From Cellulomonas composti (lineage in GTDB: Bacteria > Actinomycetota > Actinomycetes > Actinomycetales > Cellulomonadaceae): a stretch of 64,000 bases of DNA. The position numbers were made by a program, and so were the translations under genes. Of the stretch, positions 48,122 to 58,854 are shown in pieces (the first letter of the stretch is position 1; every line of letters starts with the position of its first letter). The stretch lies in contig NZ_BJWG01000004.1 of the NCBI RefSeq assembly GCF_007990245.1, forward strand, positions 186,001 to 250,000. Reading direction: 5' to 3'. A model generated the notes under the pieces. That model searched no databases. It was given only the letters and a program-made list of their open reading frames with translations, and was not told the origin of the DNA.

Positions 48122-48919
48122 GTGCCCGACGAGACCGCGCCCGAGACGACCGCGCCCGACGCGACCGCGCCGCACGGGGCTGTCGACCGGCTCGTCGGCG
48201 CAGACCGCGTCCTGGCCGTGCTCGTCGAGCTGGCCCGGCGCCCCGAGGGTGCGACGCTCGACGACCTCGCCCGGGCCGTGGCGAGCCCCAAGTCGACCGT
48301 CCATCGCGCGCTCACCGCTCTGACGCGCGCCAAGCTCGCGAGCCGGCCCGCCACCGGGCAGTACGCGCTCGGCGACGAGTTCCTGCGCCTGGCGTTCGCC
48401 TACCACGACGCCCGGCCCGAGCACGTGCGGATCCAGCCCGTGCTGCGGGCGCTCGCGGAGCGCTACGGCGAGACCGCCCACTACGCCGTCCTCGACGGCG
48501 ACGAGGTGGTGTACCGCGCCAAGGTCGACCCCCCGTCGGGCGCCATACGGCTCACCTCGACCATCGGCGGGCGCAACCCGGCCCGCTCCACGGCGGTCGG
48601 CAAGCTCCTGCTGGCCCTCGCGCTGCCCGACGACGGGGCCGCGCGCGACTGGGCGCGAGCGCACCCCCAGCCGCCCCGCACGCCACGGACCGTCGTGGAC
48701 GACGATGCGTTCGTCGTCGACCTCGCACGGACCCGCGCCCGTGGGTACGCGGTCGACGACGAGGAGAACGAACTCGGGATCGTCTGCCTGGCCGTCCCCG
48801 TCTCGCTCGGCGCAGTCACCGGCGCCGTGAGCGTCTCCGCGCTCGCCTACCGCACCCCGCTCGCCCGCCTCGTCGCAGACGTCCCGACGATCCAGCTCCT
48901 GGTCGCCGGAGGCGCCTGA
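48122..48919 (+). CDS. IclR-family regulator of the sugar-acid cluster
   Basis: 265 residues. After an acidic Thr/Ala-rich start, the winged helix reads DRVLAVLVELARRPEGATLDDLARAVASPKSTVHRALTALTRAKLAS (about 25-70), followed by the effector domain with RNPARSTAVGKLLLALALP and GYAVDDEENELGIVCLAVPV (Glu and Cys pocket). The start is GTG 48122 because a promoter with -10 TAGGCT lies 7 nt upstream; longer versions would begin within the promoter. It most likely senses a pathway intermediate and controls the operon at 43472 and the divergent dehydrogenase. Confidence 0.88.
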   Translation: MPDETAPETTAPDATAPHGAVDRLVGADRVLAVLVELARRPEGATLDDLARAVASPKSTVHRALTALTRAKLASRPATGQYALGDEFLRLAFAYHDARPEHVRIQPVLRALAERYGETAHYAVLDGDEVVYRAKVDPPSGAIRLTSTIGGRNPARSTAVGKLLLALALPDDGAARDWARAHPQPPRTPRTVVDDDAFVVDLARTRARGYAVDDEENELGIVCLAVPVSLGAVTGAVSVSALAYRTPLARLVADVPTIQLLVAGGA

Positions 48920-48946
48920 TCCCTGCCGCGGTCCCGGGTGCGCCCA

Positions 48947-48973
48947 GGCCCGCGCACCGGCCGGGTGCGGGCC
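48947..48973. terminator. Bidirectional hairpin between iclR and ydcZ-like genes
   Basis: GGCCCGCGCACC pairs with GGGTGCGGGCC with one bulge, a strong GC stem lying between two convergent genes (stop codons at 48919 and 48992). Confidence 0.55.
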
Positions 48974-48991
48974 AGGTCCGGATCAACCACG

Positions 48992-49939
48992 TCAGGACGC
49001 GGCGACCACGCGATGGCGAGATGGCAGCACGACGAGCAGGGTCGCGCCGGTGACCAGGACGACCGCCAAGAACGTCGCCCAGCTCGTGGCCACGTCGGTG
49101 GCGAGGTCGACCAGCACGGCGGTGACCATCTGTCCGACGACGACTCCGAGCGACAGCGCGAACGTGCCGAGGTGGCGGATCGCCCACGCGGCGCACACGG
49201 TGATCGCGGCACCCAGCGGTCCGCCCAGGTAGAGCCACCACTCGCCCGGCAGGTGCACACCGTCCAGGTGACCCGTCGCGGCTGCGATGCCGAGCAGTAG
49301 GGTCACGGCAGCCGTGCCTCCCGCCGACGAGGTCAGCGCCGGCAGCACCGGGTTGCCCGACAGCTGCGTGACCCGGCCGTTGCCCGCCTGCTGACCGGAC
49401 AGGAGCATCCCGGCGACGAAGATCGCCACGCCGAGGGCAACGGCCTGCGCGAGGTTCGTCGTCGGGACCGCACCCACCGCGACCACGAGGCCGGTGATGG
49501 CGACCAGTGCCGCGACGAGGCGGCGGCGCGTCAGTCGCAGCGCCGCGGGCAGCCCGACCCCGCGCGAGTCCAGGGCCAGCCCCGAGACGGTCTGGCCGGC
49601 GACCGCGCACACGGAGGCGATCGCCACGCCCACGATCGGGATCCCGATCGCGAACATGATGACGATCGGCACGCCGCACAAGCCCACCGCGTACCACCAC
49701 CACCGCGCGTCGTGGACGAGGGTGCGCGCGGTGCGCGCCGCGCGCCCCTGCACGACGAGCACGATCGCGGTGGTCACCAGCGTGCCGACGTAGCTGAGCC
49801 AGGTCGAGACGAGCGCGCCCGCGCCCGCGCTCGAGAGGTCCCCGTTGAATCGGCCCTGCACCGCGACCAGTGCTCCGGACAGGGCCGCCACCAGGACGGC
49901 CGGCACGACGAGAACGCGCGGCGCCTCGGTCGTCGTCAC
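48992..49939 (-). CDS. DMT-superfamily membrane protein, YdcZ/DUF606 family
   Basis: 315 residues with ten hydrophobic segments arranged as two five-helix repeats (VVPAVLVAALSGALVAVQGRFNGDL first, PVLPALTSSAGGTAAVTLLLGIAAA starting the second), matching paired-domain DUF606 proteins. The substrate is unknown. Start GTG 49939 is fixed by a TACAGT -10 box exactly 7 nt upstream (plus-strand 49947-49952). Confidence 0.85.
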   Translation of the reverse strand: MTTTEAPRVLVVPAVLVAALSGALVAVQGRFNGDLSSAGAGALVSTWLSYVGTLVTTAIVLVVQGRAARTARTLVHDARWWWYAVGLCGVPIVIMFAIGIPIVGVAIASVCAVAGQTVSGLALDSRGVGLPAALRLTRRRLVAALVAITGLVVAVGAVPTTNLAQAVALGVAIFVAGMLLSGQQAGNGRVTQLSGNPVLPALTSSAGGTAAVTLLLGIAAATGHLDGVHLPGEWWLYLGGPLGAAITVCAAWAIRHLGTFALSLGVVVGQMVTAVLVDLATDVATSWATFLAVVLVTGATLLVVLPSRHRVVAAS

Positions 49940-49946
49940 CCTCGTG

Positions 49947-49952
49947 ACTGTA
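49947..49952 (-). promoter_or_regulatory. Leaderless -10 box of the YdcZ-like gene
   Basis: TACAGT on the minus strand, followed by 7 nt and GTG 49939; no ribosome-binding site is present. Confidence 0.6.
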
Positions 49953-50096
49953 GCTGTGTGCCGCGCACGCTCACGGGCACCGGGCGGGAGCAAGAAAGGC
50001 TCGCGGTCCGCGGACGCGTTCGGGATCCCCGGTCTGCCGAGGTGATGAGCGCCGTCCAGGTGGTCGCCGGCCGTGCCGAGCGAAGGCTCCGTGAAC

Positions 50097-50138
50097 GTCA
50101 GAGGCCCTCTCGCTCTTCGGAGCGAAAGGGCCTCTGAC
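50097..50138 (-). terminator. Long UUCG hairpin downstream of tRNA-fMet
   Basis: GTCAGAGGCCCT (50097-50108) pairs with AGGGCCTCTGAC (50127-50138); an inner TCGCTC/GAGCGA helix closes a TTCG loop. Only one C:A mismatch interrupts the stem. It begins 15 bp beyond the tRNA 3' end on the minus strand. Confidence 0.75.
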
Positions 50139-50153
50139 CTGCACTTCTACTTG

Positions 50154-50227
50154 TAGCGGGGGCAGGATTTGAACCTGCGACCTCTGGGTTATGAGCCCAG
50201 CGAGCTACCGAGCTGCTCCACCCCGCG
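50154..50227 (-). tRNA. Initiator tRNA-fMet (CAU)
   Basis: The minus strand folds into a 74-nt tRNA: acceptor CGCGGGG...CCCCGCT-A, D arm GAGC...GCTC, anticodon arm CTGGG-CTCATAA-CCCAG, T arm GCAGG-TTCAAAT-CCTGC. The unpaired first base (C1 opposite U72) and three consecutive G:C pairs in the anticodon stem mark it as the initiator. CCA is not encoded (CAAG follows). Confidence 0.96.
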
Positions 50228-50376
50228 TCGGCTTGGTTACTCTACGTGACACCCGGACCTCGGCCAAATCGGTCCGGGGTGACCTGCGTCGCACGAGGGT
50301 GTTTGCGCAGGTCAGGCCGCTACTAGCGAAGCGGGACGTCGGAGAGCAGCGGCCGTGCTGGCCGCACGGGCTGGGT

Positions 50377-51387
50377 CTAGCGGGGCGCCGGGACGGGCGC
50401 CGCCTCCCGATCGGCCCGAGCGCGACGAGCACCGCGCGACGAGAGCGTGCCCTGCGCGACGACCACGCCCAGCACCACCAGCAGCCCGCCGACGGGCTCG
50501 TACCACTCGAGGTGCTCGTCGAGGACGAGCATGCCCAGGACGACGCCGACGACCGGCGTCAGGTAGGTGACGGTCGAGGCGCGCTGGGCGCCCCATGCGG
50601 CGACGACCTGCGTGTTCCAGACGTACGCGAGGCCGGTGCCGAGCACGCCGAGCAGCACCATGCACACGACGACGGACGTGGTCAGGTGGACGGGCGTGCG
50701 GGCGACGAACGGCGCGAGCAGCAGCGCGACGACGGCGGCGCAGCCGACCTGGCCGGCGGCGACGGTGACGGACGGCAGGTGCAGCGGCGTGACGAAGCGC
50801 CGCAGGTAGGTCATGCCGAGGCCGTAGCAGGCGGTCGCGCCCAGGCAGGCGAGCACGGCGGACAGGGGAGCGGCGTCCACGAGGTCGCCCACGTAGGTCC
50901 AGGGTCCGACGATCACGACGACGCCGACCGCGCCGACGACGAGCCCGAGGCGCTGGCGGCGGGTGAGGCGCTCGGCGGGCAGGAGGGCCGCGGCGGCGCC
51001 GGCGGTCATGAGCGGCGTCGTGGCGTTGAGGATGCTCGAGAGGCCGGAGGCCAGGTGCTGGCCGGCCCACGCGAACGCGAGGAACGGCAGGACGCACAGC
51101 AGCACGCCGATGACCAGCAGGTGCCCCCACACGCGCGGGCTGCGCGGCCAGGCGCGCCGGGAGAGGGCCGCGACGACGACGAGCGCGAGGGCGCCGAGCA
51201 GGATGCGGCCGATCGCGACCTGCGGCGCCGACAGTCCCTCGAGCGCGACCTTCATGAACAGGAAGCTCGAGCCCCAGATCAGCGCGTTGGCGACGTACTG
51301 GGCGGCGACGAGTTGCGAGGCAGCGGCCGGGGCAGAGACCGGAGCAGAGTCAGGAGCAGGGTCGGGGGGCACGCGACGACGATCCAT
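50377..51387 (-). CDS. EamA/RhaT-family (DMT) transporter
   Basis: 336 residues, ten membrane helices in two EamA repeats: YVANALIWGSSFLFMKVALEGLSAPQVAIGRILLGAL begins repeat one, ATACYGLGMTYLRRFVTPLHLP lies in repeat two and YLTPVVGVVLGMLVLDEHLEWYEPVGGLLVVLGV near the end is the classic EamA signature. Probably exports a metabolite or amino acid; substrate unknown. The start is ATG 51387, ahead of a proline/alanine-rich cytoplasmic tail; the ribosome site is weak. It lies upstream of tRNA-fMet on the same strand. Confidence 0.88.
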   Translation of the reverse strand: MDRRRVPPDPAPDSAPVSAPAAASQLVAAQYVANALIWGSSFLFMKVALEGLSAPQVAIGRILLGALALVVVAALSRRAWPRSPRVWGHLLVIGVLLCVLPFLAFAWAGQHLASGLSSILNATTPLMTAGAAAALLPAERLTRRQRLGLVVGAVGVVVIVGPWTYVGDLVDAAPLSAVLACLGATACYGLGMTYLRRFVTPLHLPSVTVAAGQVGCAAVVALLLAPFVARTPVHLTTSVVVCMVLLGVLGTGLAYVWNTQVVAAWGAQRASTVTYLTPVVGVVLGMLVLDEHLEWYEPVGGLLVVLGVVVAQGTLSSRGARRARADREAAPVPAPR

Positions 51388-51490
51388 GACGGGGCCGCCC
51401 CGGGCAACCCGGTTCCTGCCGCTCGTCGTCGACTTCCTGCCGCACGTCGGCGGGGTGCGGACGCCGGCCCGCACCCCGCCGACGTCAGGC

Positions 51491-53389
<1,899 letters not shown>

Positions 53390-53559
53390 GGTCTCTCCCT
53401 GGCGGCGGCGTTGCCGACGAGGTGGGGCGGCCCGCCCGGGATCGGGCGGAACCGGCATACCGGACAGCACCCCACCGAACACCCGCAGTGGTCACGTGTC
53501 AACGGGTGTCGCCCCGGGCGACCGGAAGCGCTCGCCGAGCCGCCGGCACCGCCCCGACG

Positions 53560-55185
53560 TCAGTCGACGCGGTGCACCAGGCGGAAGCTGCCCTGGGTGT
53601 CGACCAGCTCCCACGTCGTGCCGGGGAAGCGGTCCTGCGCGAACTGGACGAGATCGCCGATCGCCGTGTTCCAGCCGCCGCCCCAGTCGTCGATGAGCAG
53701 GTAGTCGGGGGTCGGGTTGCCCGCGTTGCCCACGTAGAACACGTCGTCGCGGTCGACGAGGTAGCTCATCAGGCCGATGTCGGTCTCGACGACCGCGTCG
53801 TCGGGGATCTGCGCGAGGATCGCCTGCGCGGCGGTCTCGCGGCCCGAGCCGGCGTAGTACTCGGGCTCGACCAGGCGCGCCAGCGCGAGCTGCGGCGTGA
53901 ACAGCGCGGCGATCACGACCGCCACCGGCACGGCGGCCACGGCGTAGCGCCGGAGCCAGGCCCGCGGCGATCGTCGGGACAGGACCACGCCGTCCAGCAG
54001 CGCGACGAACGCGATCGGCATGAGCACCGCGGAGTAGTGCCACAGGTGCCCGTAGTACGCGTCGTTGTCCGCCCAGAACCGCCACACGAGCGTCGGCACC
54101 GCGACGAGCAGGACGGGCGAGCGCAGCCCGACGAAGCCCGTGATCGCGACGAGCATGAGCACCGTGCTGATCTTGCGGCCGTCGTCGAACAGGAGCGTGA
54201 AGGCGGTCCACGGGTGCGTGAGGATCCCGACGACGTCGATGCGCGAGCCGTAGTCCCACTGGTCGCCCGAGTTGAGCAGCGGGATCAGCACCGCGGTGCT
54301 CAGCACGGTCCAGCCGGCGCCCCACACCGAGAGCCACAGCGCGCGCAGGTCCCGGCTGCGCCACCACAGCACGACGCCGATGAGGATGACCGTCAGGCCC
54401 AGGTCCTCCTTGACGAAGACCAGGGGTGCGGCCCACAGCGCGCACGCCCACCAGCGTTCCCGCACGAGCGCGACGAGCGAGAGCGCGAGCAGCGGCACGG
54501 CGAACGCGATCTCGTGGAACTGCGCCGCGACCGCGCCGGCGATGCCGAAGCTCGCGGCGTACGCGAGCGTCAGCGCGGTGCCCTCGAGCCAGCCGACCAC
54601 CCGCACGGCGTGCCGTCCGACGACGTACGCCGACAGCGCGAACAGCAGGTTCTGCACGACGAGCAGCGTCACCGCGCTCGGGAAGACCTTGTAGACGGGC
54701 CCGAGCACGACGAGCAAGGGGTGGAAGTGGTCGCCCAGCAGGTTGAACCCGTCACCCTTGATGTGCACGATCGGCGACTCGAGCGACGCGTACCGGCGCG
54801 CGAGCTGCGTGAAGATGCCCAGGTCCCACGACGGCACCTCGTAGCGGCTCCACTGCACCAGCGAGAACACCGTGTACGCGACGGCGGCGACGACGGACAC
54901 GACGAGCGGGCCCAGCCACGGCCACCGGCCCTCTGCCGGGTGCAGCACGGGATCGGGCTCGGCCTCGATCGCGACCCCTGGCTCGGCGGTGCTCCCGAGG
55001 TCCGGCTCGAGGTCGGGCTCCAGGTCCGGCGCGAGGTCAGCCTCGGGACCCTGCTCCGGGTCGGCACCGGGCTCGGACTCGGAGGTCGGCCCGGTCGCGG
55101 GCACGGTCGCACCCGCCTCGTCGTCGGCCGCGGTACGGCCCTGCTGCACGGTCACCGGGGCATCATCGCAGGCCGCGGTGTGCAC
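53560..55185 (-). CDS. DUF2079 polytopic membrane protein
   Basis: 541 residues. A cytoplasmic N-terminal tail of about 85 residues is rich in Glu, Asp and Pro (repeats of DLEP). It is followed by about ten membrane helices; the DUF2079 signature SWDLGIFTQLARRYA appears right after the first, then GDHFHPLLVVLGPVYKVFPSA and FHEIAFAVPLLAL. The C-terminal 110 residues are extracytoplasmic. The fold resembles GT-C glycosyltransferases or mannosyltransferases; the function is unknown. The start is uncertain: GTG 55185 or GTG 55155. It lies 12 bp downstream of the next gene on the same strand. Confidence 0.8.
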   Translation of the reverse strand: MHTAACDDAPVTVQQGRTAADDEAGATVPATGPTSESEPGADPEQGPEADLAPDLEPDLEPDLGSTAEPGVAIEAEPDPVLHPAEGRWPWLGPLVVSVVAAVAYTVFSLVQWSRYEVPSWDLGIFTQLARRYASLESPIVHIKGDGFNLLGDHFHPLLVVLGPVYKVFPSAVTLLVVQNLLFALSAYVVGRHAVRVVGWLEGTALTLAYAASFGIAGAVAAQFHEIAFAVPLLALSLVALVRERWWACALWAAPLVFVKEDLGLTVILIGVVLWWRSRDLRALWLSVWGAGWTVLSTAVLIPLLNSGDQWDYGSRIDVVGILTHPWTAFTLLFDDGRKISTVLMLVAITGFVGLRSPVLLVAVPTLVWRFWADNDAYYGHLWHYSAVLMPIAFVALLDGVVLSRRSPRAWLRRYAVAAVPVAVVIAALFTPQLALARLVEPEYYAGSGRETAAQAILAQIPDDAVVETDIGLMSYLVDRDDVFYVGNAGNPTPDYLLIDDWGGGWNTAIGDLVQFAQDRFPGTTWELVDTQGSFRLVHRVD

Positions 55186-55197
55186 GGCGGTCGGGTG

Positions 55198-56187
55198 TCA
55201 GCCCACCGACACCCGGGGACGCGGGATCTCGTGGACGGGCGGCGTCACGGACTTGACCAGCTCGCCGAGCAGCCCGCGCCAGCAGCGGTCGACGTACGTG
55301 AGCTGTTCGGCGACCTCGTCGGGCGAGACGTGACCGGCGACGTCCTGGCCGTCGGCGGCGTCGAGCGCCACGTGCGCCCGCTGGATCATCAGACGCGCGG
55401 CGCGGTAGTGCGGCGTCTCCTGCTCACTGCGCGGGGTCGTCGCCTCGAGGACTCCCGCGGCCTCGTCGAAGAGCCAGCGGACGATGTCGATCGCGTGCGC
55501 ACGCTCGGACAGCGACAGGCGCGGCGCGGTGTCGGCGACGGTCTCCACGACGGGCGACAGCGCGAGCCGCTGGATCGCGACGTCCAGCGCACCGGGCCGC
55601 AGCTGCGCCTCGAGCAGCAGGACCATCGACCGGGACAACGCGGCCTCGTCGTGCTCGCGCTGGCGGCGACGCGCACGAGACCGGCGCCGCCCGTCCTCCT
55701 GCTCGCGCAGCGCGGCCGCGCGCGCCTCGCGGTCGCGGCGCTCGGCCTCCTCGCGCATCTGGACGGCGTGCCGGGTGACGACCTCGACGGCCGTGCGCAC
55801 CCGCTGCTCGGAGTCGGTCTGCGCGCGGGTGACGAGCTCGTGCGCGGCGGTGTTCATCGCGGCGGTGTGCCCCGCGTCGGTGTACCCGAACAGCGCGATG
55901 CGCCGCTCCTCGGCCCACAGCGTCGCGGTCTTGGCGTAGCCGGCGCGGGCGTAGCAGGCGGCCGTGCGGCCGCCGGCGTGGTGGTGCAGCCGCTCGAGGG
56001 TCTCGCGTGTCACGGGCAGCCGCTCGTGCACGACGATCGCCGCGAAGTCCGCTCCGACGAGGTCGAGCTGGGGGTCGTCGGGCTCGGACGTGACCCGCAC
56101 GTCGAGGCGCGCGAGGACGACGCGCGCGTGACGCTCGGCCAGTCGTTCTGCCTCTCGCCACGCCGGATTGCGGCCCGCAGTGCTCAC
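55198..56187 (-). CDS. Unknown protein with possible degenerate Mrr-like domain and helical C-terminus
   Basis: 329 residues from GTG 56187 (GGAGG 8 nt upstream). Residues 1-110 read like an Mrr/restriction-endonuclease-like alpha/beta domain (ERLAERHARVVLARLDVRVT, LDLVGADFAAIVVHERLPVT, RTAACYARAGYAKTATLWAEERRIALFGY), but the usual catalytic QxK is not seen. A charged coiled-coil segment (about 130-165, Arg/Glu rich) and a helical tail follow. The gene could be a nuclease-fold binding protein; the assignment is tentative. It is divergent from the DUF389 gene and upstream of the DUF2079 gene. Confidence 0.6.
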   Translation of the reverse strand: MSTAGRNPAWREAERLAERHARVVLARLDVRVTSEPDDPQLDLVGADFAAIVVHERLPVTRETLERLHHHAGGRTAACYARAGYAKTATLWAEERRIALFGYTDAGHTAAMNTAAHELVTRAQTDSEQRVRTAVEVVTRHAVQMREEAERRDREARAAALREQEDGRRRSRARRRQREHDEAALSRSMVLLLEAQLRPGALDVAIQRLALSPVVETVADTAPRLSLSERAHAIDIVRWLFDEAAGVLEATTPRSEQETPHYRAARLMIQRAHVALDAADGQDVAGHVSPDEVAEQLTYVDRCWRGLLGELVKSVTPPVHEIPRPRVSVG

Positions 56188-56410
56188 CCGTCCCACCTCC
56201 CCGAGACTCGACGCTAGGCGTTCACCCGGAAGGGTCGCGTGGGCCGCCCGTGTGACCCGACGGGTGAACTCCGTCGCGTACGCGTCACTCGAACGGCCGA
56301 ACGATCGTACATACCAGGTCGAAAGTCCGTGGTCAACGTGCGCGCGGGTGTTCTCTCCGGTATCGGGGCGCCTGCCGGGACCGGGCGTCGGCCGGTGCCA
56401 CAGTGGCGTC

Positions 56411-57403
56411 GTGCTGAGCCTGCGCGTCTCGACGCCGACCGAGCTGACGGCCCAGATCCGTGCCGTGCTCGAGGACGACGTCGGCGTGAGCGCCGTCGCG
56501 GTGCACCCGGGAGCGTCCGTGCAGCCCGCCGGGGACATCGTGACGGCCGACATCGCGCGCGAGGCCGCGAACGGGATCGTCGAGCAGCTCCTGGCGCTCG
56601 GTGTGCACCGCGAGGGCACGATGCAGCTCGTCCCGGTCGACACGTGGATGTCCCGTGCCGGGCTCGAGGCGGAGCTGGAGGCCCCCGGCAGCTCCGCCGA
56701 CGCCGTGGTGTGGCCGTCGGTCGCGTTGCGCGCGTACGACGACTCCGAGCTGAGCTGGTCGTTCCTGTCCTTCATGATCCTGGCGACGCTGATCGCGTCG
56801 ATCGCGATCGTCCTGGACTCGCAGATCCTGGTGATCGGCGCGATGGTGCTGGGTCCGGAGTTCGGCGCGGTCGCCGCGATGGGGGTCGGGCTCGTGCGAC
56901 GGCGGTGGCGCCTGCTGCGGCGGGCGGTCGTGGCACTCGTCGTCGGGTTCACGGTCGCGATCATGGCGACGTTCGTCGCGGTGCTCGTCGGACGTGCGAT
57001 CGGCTGGATCACGCTCGCGGACGTCACCGGTCCGCGGCCCGACACGCGGTTCATCTACCACCCCGACAAGTGGTCGCTCGTGGTGGCCGTGATCGCCGGC
57101 GCGGCCGGTGTGCTGTCGCTGACGTCCTCGCGGATGGGCGGGCTGACCGGCGTGTTCATCTCGGTCACGACGATTCCCGCGGCGGGCAACATCGCGGTCG
57201 CGCTCGCGTTCGGGCTGCCCGACGAGATCGGCTCGAGCACCGTCCAGCTCGTCGTGAACCTCGTCGGGATGGCGGTCGCGGGGTGGCTGACGCTGCTGGT
57301 GCAGCACCGGATGTGGTCGCGCGTCGACACGCGCCGGCTGCGGCGGTTCACGCGCCGCACGCTCGTCGACGCCCTCGACATCGAGCGCCCGCCCGCGGCC
57401 TGA
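56411..57403 (+). CDS. DUF389 membrane protein
   Basis: 330 residues. A soluble N-terminal domain of about 110 residues (LSLRVSTPTELTAQIRAVLEDD onward) precedes six membrane helices. DUF389 hallmarks are MILATLIASIAIVLDSQILVIGAMVLGPEFGAVAAM and SLTSSRMGGLTGVFISVTTIPAAGNIAVALAFG. Members are found across bacteria and archaea with unknown function. GTG start; no good ribosome site and no clear -10 box at the right distance. The 223-bp gap to the divergent gene at 56187 shows no other gene. Confidence 0.88.
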   Translation: MLSLRVSTPTELTAQIRAVLEDDVGVSAVAVHPGASVQPAGDIVTADIAREAANGIVEQLLALGVHREGTMQLVPVDTWMSRAGLEAELEAPGSSADAVVWPSVALRAYDDSELSWSFLSFMILATLIASIAIVLDSQILVIGAMVLGPEFGAVAAMGVGLVRRRWRLLRRAVVALVVGFTVAIMATFVAVLVGRAIGWITLADVTGPRPDTRFIYHPDKWSLVVAVIAGAAGVLSLTSSRMGGLTGVFISVTTIPAAGNIAVALAFGLPDEIGSSTVQLVVNLVGMAVAGWLTLLVQHRMWSRVDTRRLRRFTRRTLVDALDIERPPAA

Positions 57404-57432
57404 CGGTCGGCGTGTCCCTTGCGCCAGCTGTG

Positions 57433-57465
57433 GTTACTGCGTAACTTCCGGGTTACCGCGTAACC
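57433..57465. promoter_or_regulatory. Two PadR-type operators
   Basis: GTTACTGCGTAAC (57433-57445) and GTTACCGCGTAAC (57452-57464, extendable to GGTTAC/GTAACC) are both perfect GTTAC-N3-GTAAC palindromes, centred 19 bp apart, 20-50 bp before the padR ATG. This is the expected position for autorepression of the padR-ABC operon. Confidence 0.75.
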
Positions 57466-57484
57466 ACGATCAGGGGGAGTCCGC

Positions 57485-58117
57485 ATGTCCGTCCGACAGG
57501 GTCTGCTCGCGCTGCTGGCCGAGACGCCGATGCACGCGTACCAGATGCGCCAGCAGTTCGAGCACCGCACCGGCGGCACGTGGCCGCTCAACATGGGGCA
57601 GGTCTCCACGACGCTCGACCGCCTGGTGCGCGACGGCCTCGTCGAGCCCGCCGACACCGCCGACGCCGACGCGGAGGTGCAGCGGTACCACCTGACCGCC
57701 GCCGGACGCGACGAGCTGGCGACCTGGTGGGCCACGCCCGTCGTGCGCTCGACGCCCGCGCGCGACGAGCTGAGCATCAAGCTCGCGCTCGCGGTCAGCG
57801 CCCCCGGCGTGGACGTGCGCACCATCGTCCAGGCGCAGCGCACCGAGACCATGCGCGCGATGACCGACCTCACGCGGCTCAAGGCCGACCTGCCCGCGTC
57901 GGGCTGGAGCAGCGAGGACCTTGCGTGGTCGCTCGTGCTCGACCACCTGGTCTTCGCGGCCGAGGCCGAGGTGCGCTGGCTCGACCACGTCGAGTCGCGC
58001 GTCGCCCGGGCCGCGGCGGAGGGCGGCACGTCCGACGAGACAGCGGTCTCCCGGCGAGCCGCCGCGACCGCCCGGGCCACGGCTGCGACCGCCGCGGCGT
58101 CGGGCGGTGCGCGGTGA
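57485..58117 (+). CDS. PadR-family transcriptional regulator
   Basis: 210 residues. The winged helix spans SVRQGLLALLAETPMHAYQMRQQFEHRT and NMGQVSTTLDRLVRDGLVE (residues 2-55), then YHLTAAGRDEL and a helical dimerisation domain ending in an Ala/Thr-rich tail. GGGGGAG precedes the ATG. Two GTTAC-N3-GTAAC palindromes lie upstream. It overlaps the ABC ATPase gene by 4 bp, so it represses an efflux operon, probably until a drug or peptide binds. Confidence 0.92.
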   Translation: MSVRQGLLALLAETPMHAYQMRQQFEHRTGGTWPLNMGQVSTTLDRLVRDGLVEPADTADADAEVQRYHLTAAGRDELATWWATPVVRSTPARDELSIKLALAVSAPGVDVRTIVQAQRTETMRAMTDLTRLKADLPASGWSSEDLAWSLVLDHLVFAAEAEVRWLDHVESRVARAAAEGGTSDETAVSRRAAATARATAATAAASGGAR

Positions 58118-58854
58118 GCCGGCGGCCGCTGGGTCCGGTCCTGCTGAGCGTGCGTGGCGTGACGCGCGTGCACGGCACGGGGACGACCGCGGTGCGGGCG
58201 CTCGACGGCGTCGACCTCGACGTGCGCCTCGGCGAGCTCGTCGCCGTGATGGGCGCGTCCGGCTCGGGCAAGTCGACGCTGCTCAACATCGCGGGCGGCC
58301 TCGACACCCCGACGTCGGGCACCGTCGTGCTCGCGGGCGACGAGCTGAGCGGGCTCGACGTGAAGGCCCGCGCCCGCCTGCGCCGCCGGAGCGTCGGGTA
58401 CGTGTTCCAGGACTTCAACCTCATCCCCGCGCTCACCGCCGCCGAGAACGTCTCGCTGCCTCGCGAGCTCGACGGCGTGCGCGTGCGCGCCGCGCGTCGC
58501 GAGGCGCTCGCGGCACTCGACGAGGTGGGGGTCGCCGACCTCGCGGACCGGTTCCCCGACGAGCTGTCGGGGGGCCAGCAGCAGCGCGTCGCGATCGCCC
58601 GCGCGCTCGTCGGACCCCGCCGGCTCGTGCTCGCGGACGAGCCGACCGGCGCGCTCGACTCGGCCACGGGCGAGGACGTCATGCGCGTCCTGCGTGCGCG
58701 CATCGATGCCGGCGCCGCCGGGCTGCTCGTCACGCACGAGCCGAGGTTCGCGGCGTGGGCCGACCGGACCGTGTTCGTGCGCGACGGCGTGGTCGTCGAC
58801 GGCACCGGGTACGCGGCCGGGCCGGAGTCGCTGCTCGCGAGCGGCGTGCGCTGA
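58114..58854 (+). CDS. ABC transporter ATPase, MacB/LolD type
   Basis: 246 residues. Walker A GASGSGKST (47-55), Q-loop Gln99, signature LSGGQQQR (151-158), Walker B LVLADEP (171-177) and H-loop His208. The FQDFNLIPALTAAENVSLP stretch is typical of MacB/LolD ATPases that pair with FtsX-type permeases. GTG start inside the padR stop; its own TGA overlaps the permease ATG (TGATG). It powers the permease that follows. Confidence 0.93.
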   Translation: MSRRPLGPVLLSVRGVTRVHGTGTTAVRALDGVDLDVRLGELVAVMGASGSGKSTLLNIAGGLDTPTSGTVVLAGDELSGLDVKARARLRRRSVGYVFQDFNLIPALTAAENVSLPRELDGVRVRAARREALAALDEVGVADLADRFPDELSGGQQQRVAIARALVGPRRLVLADEPTGALDSATGEDVMRVLRARIDAGAAGLLVTHEPRFAAWADRTVFVRDGVVVDGTGYAAGPESLLASGVR

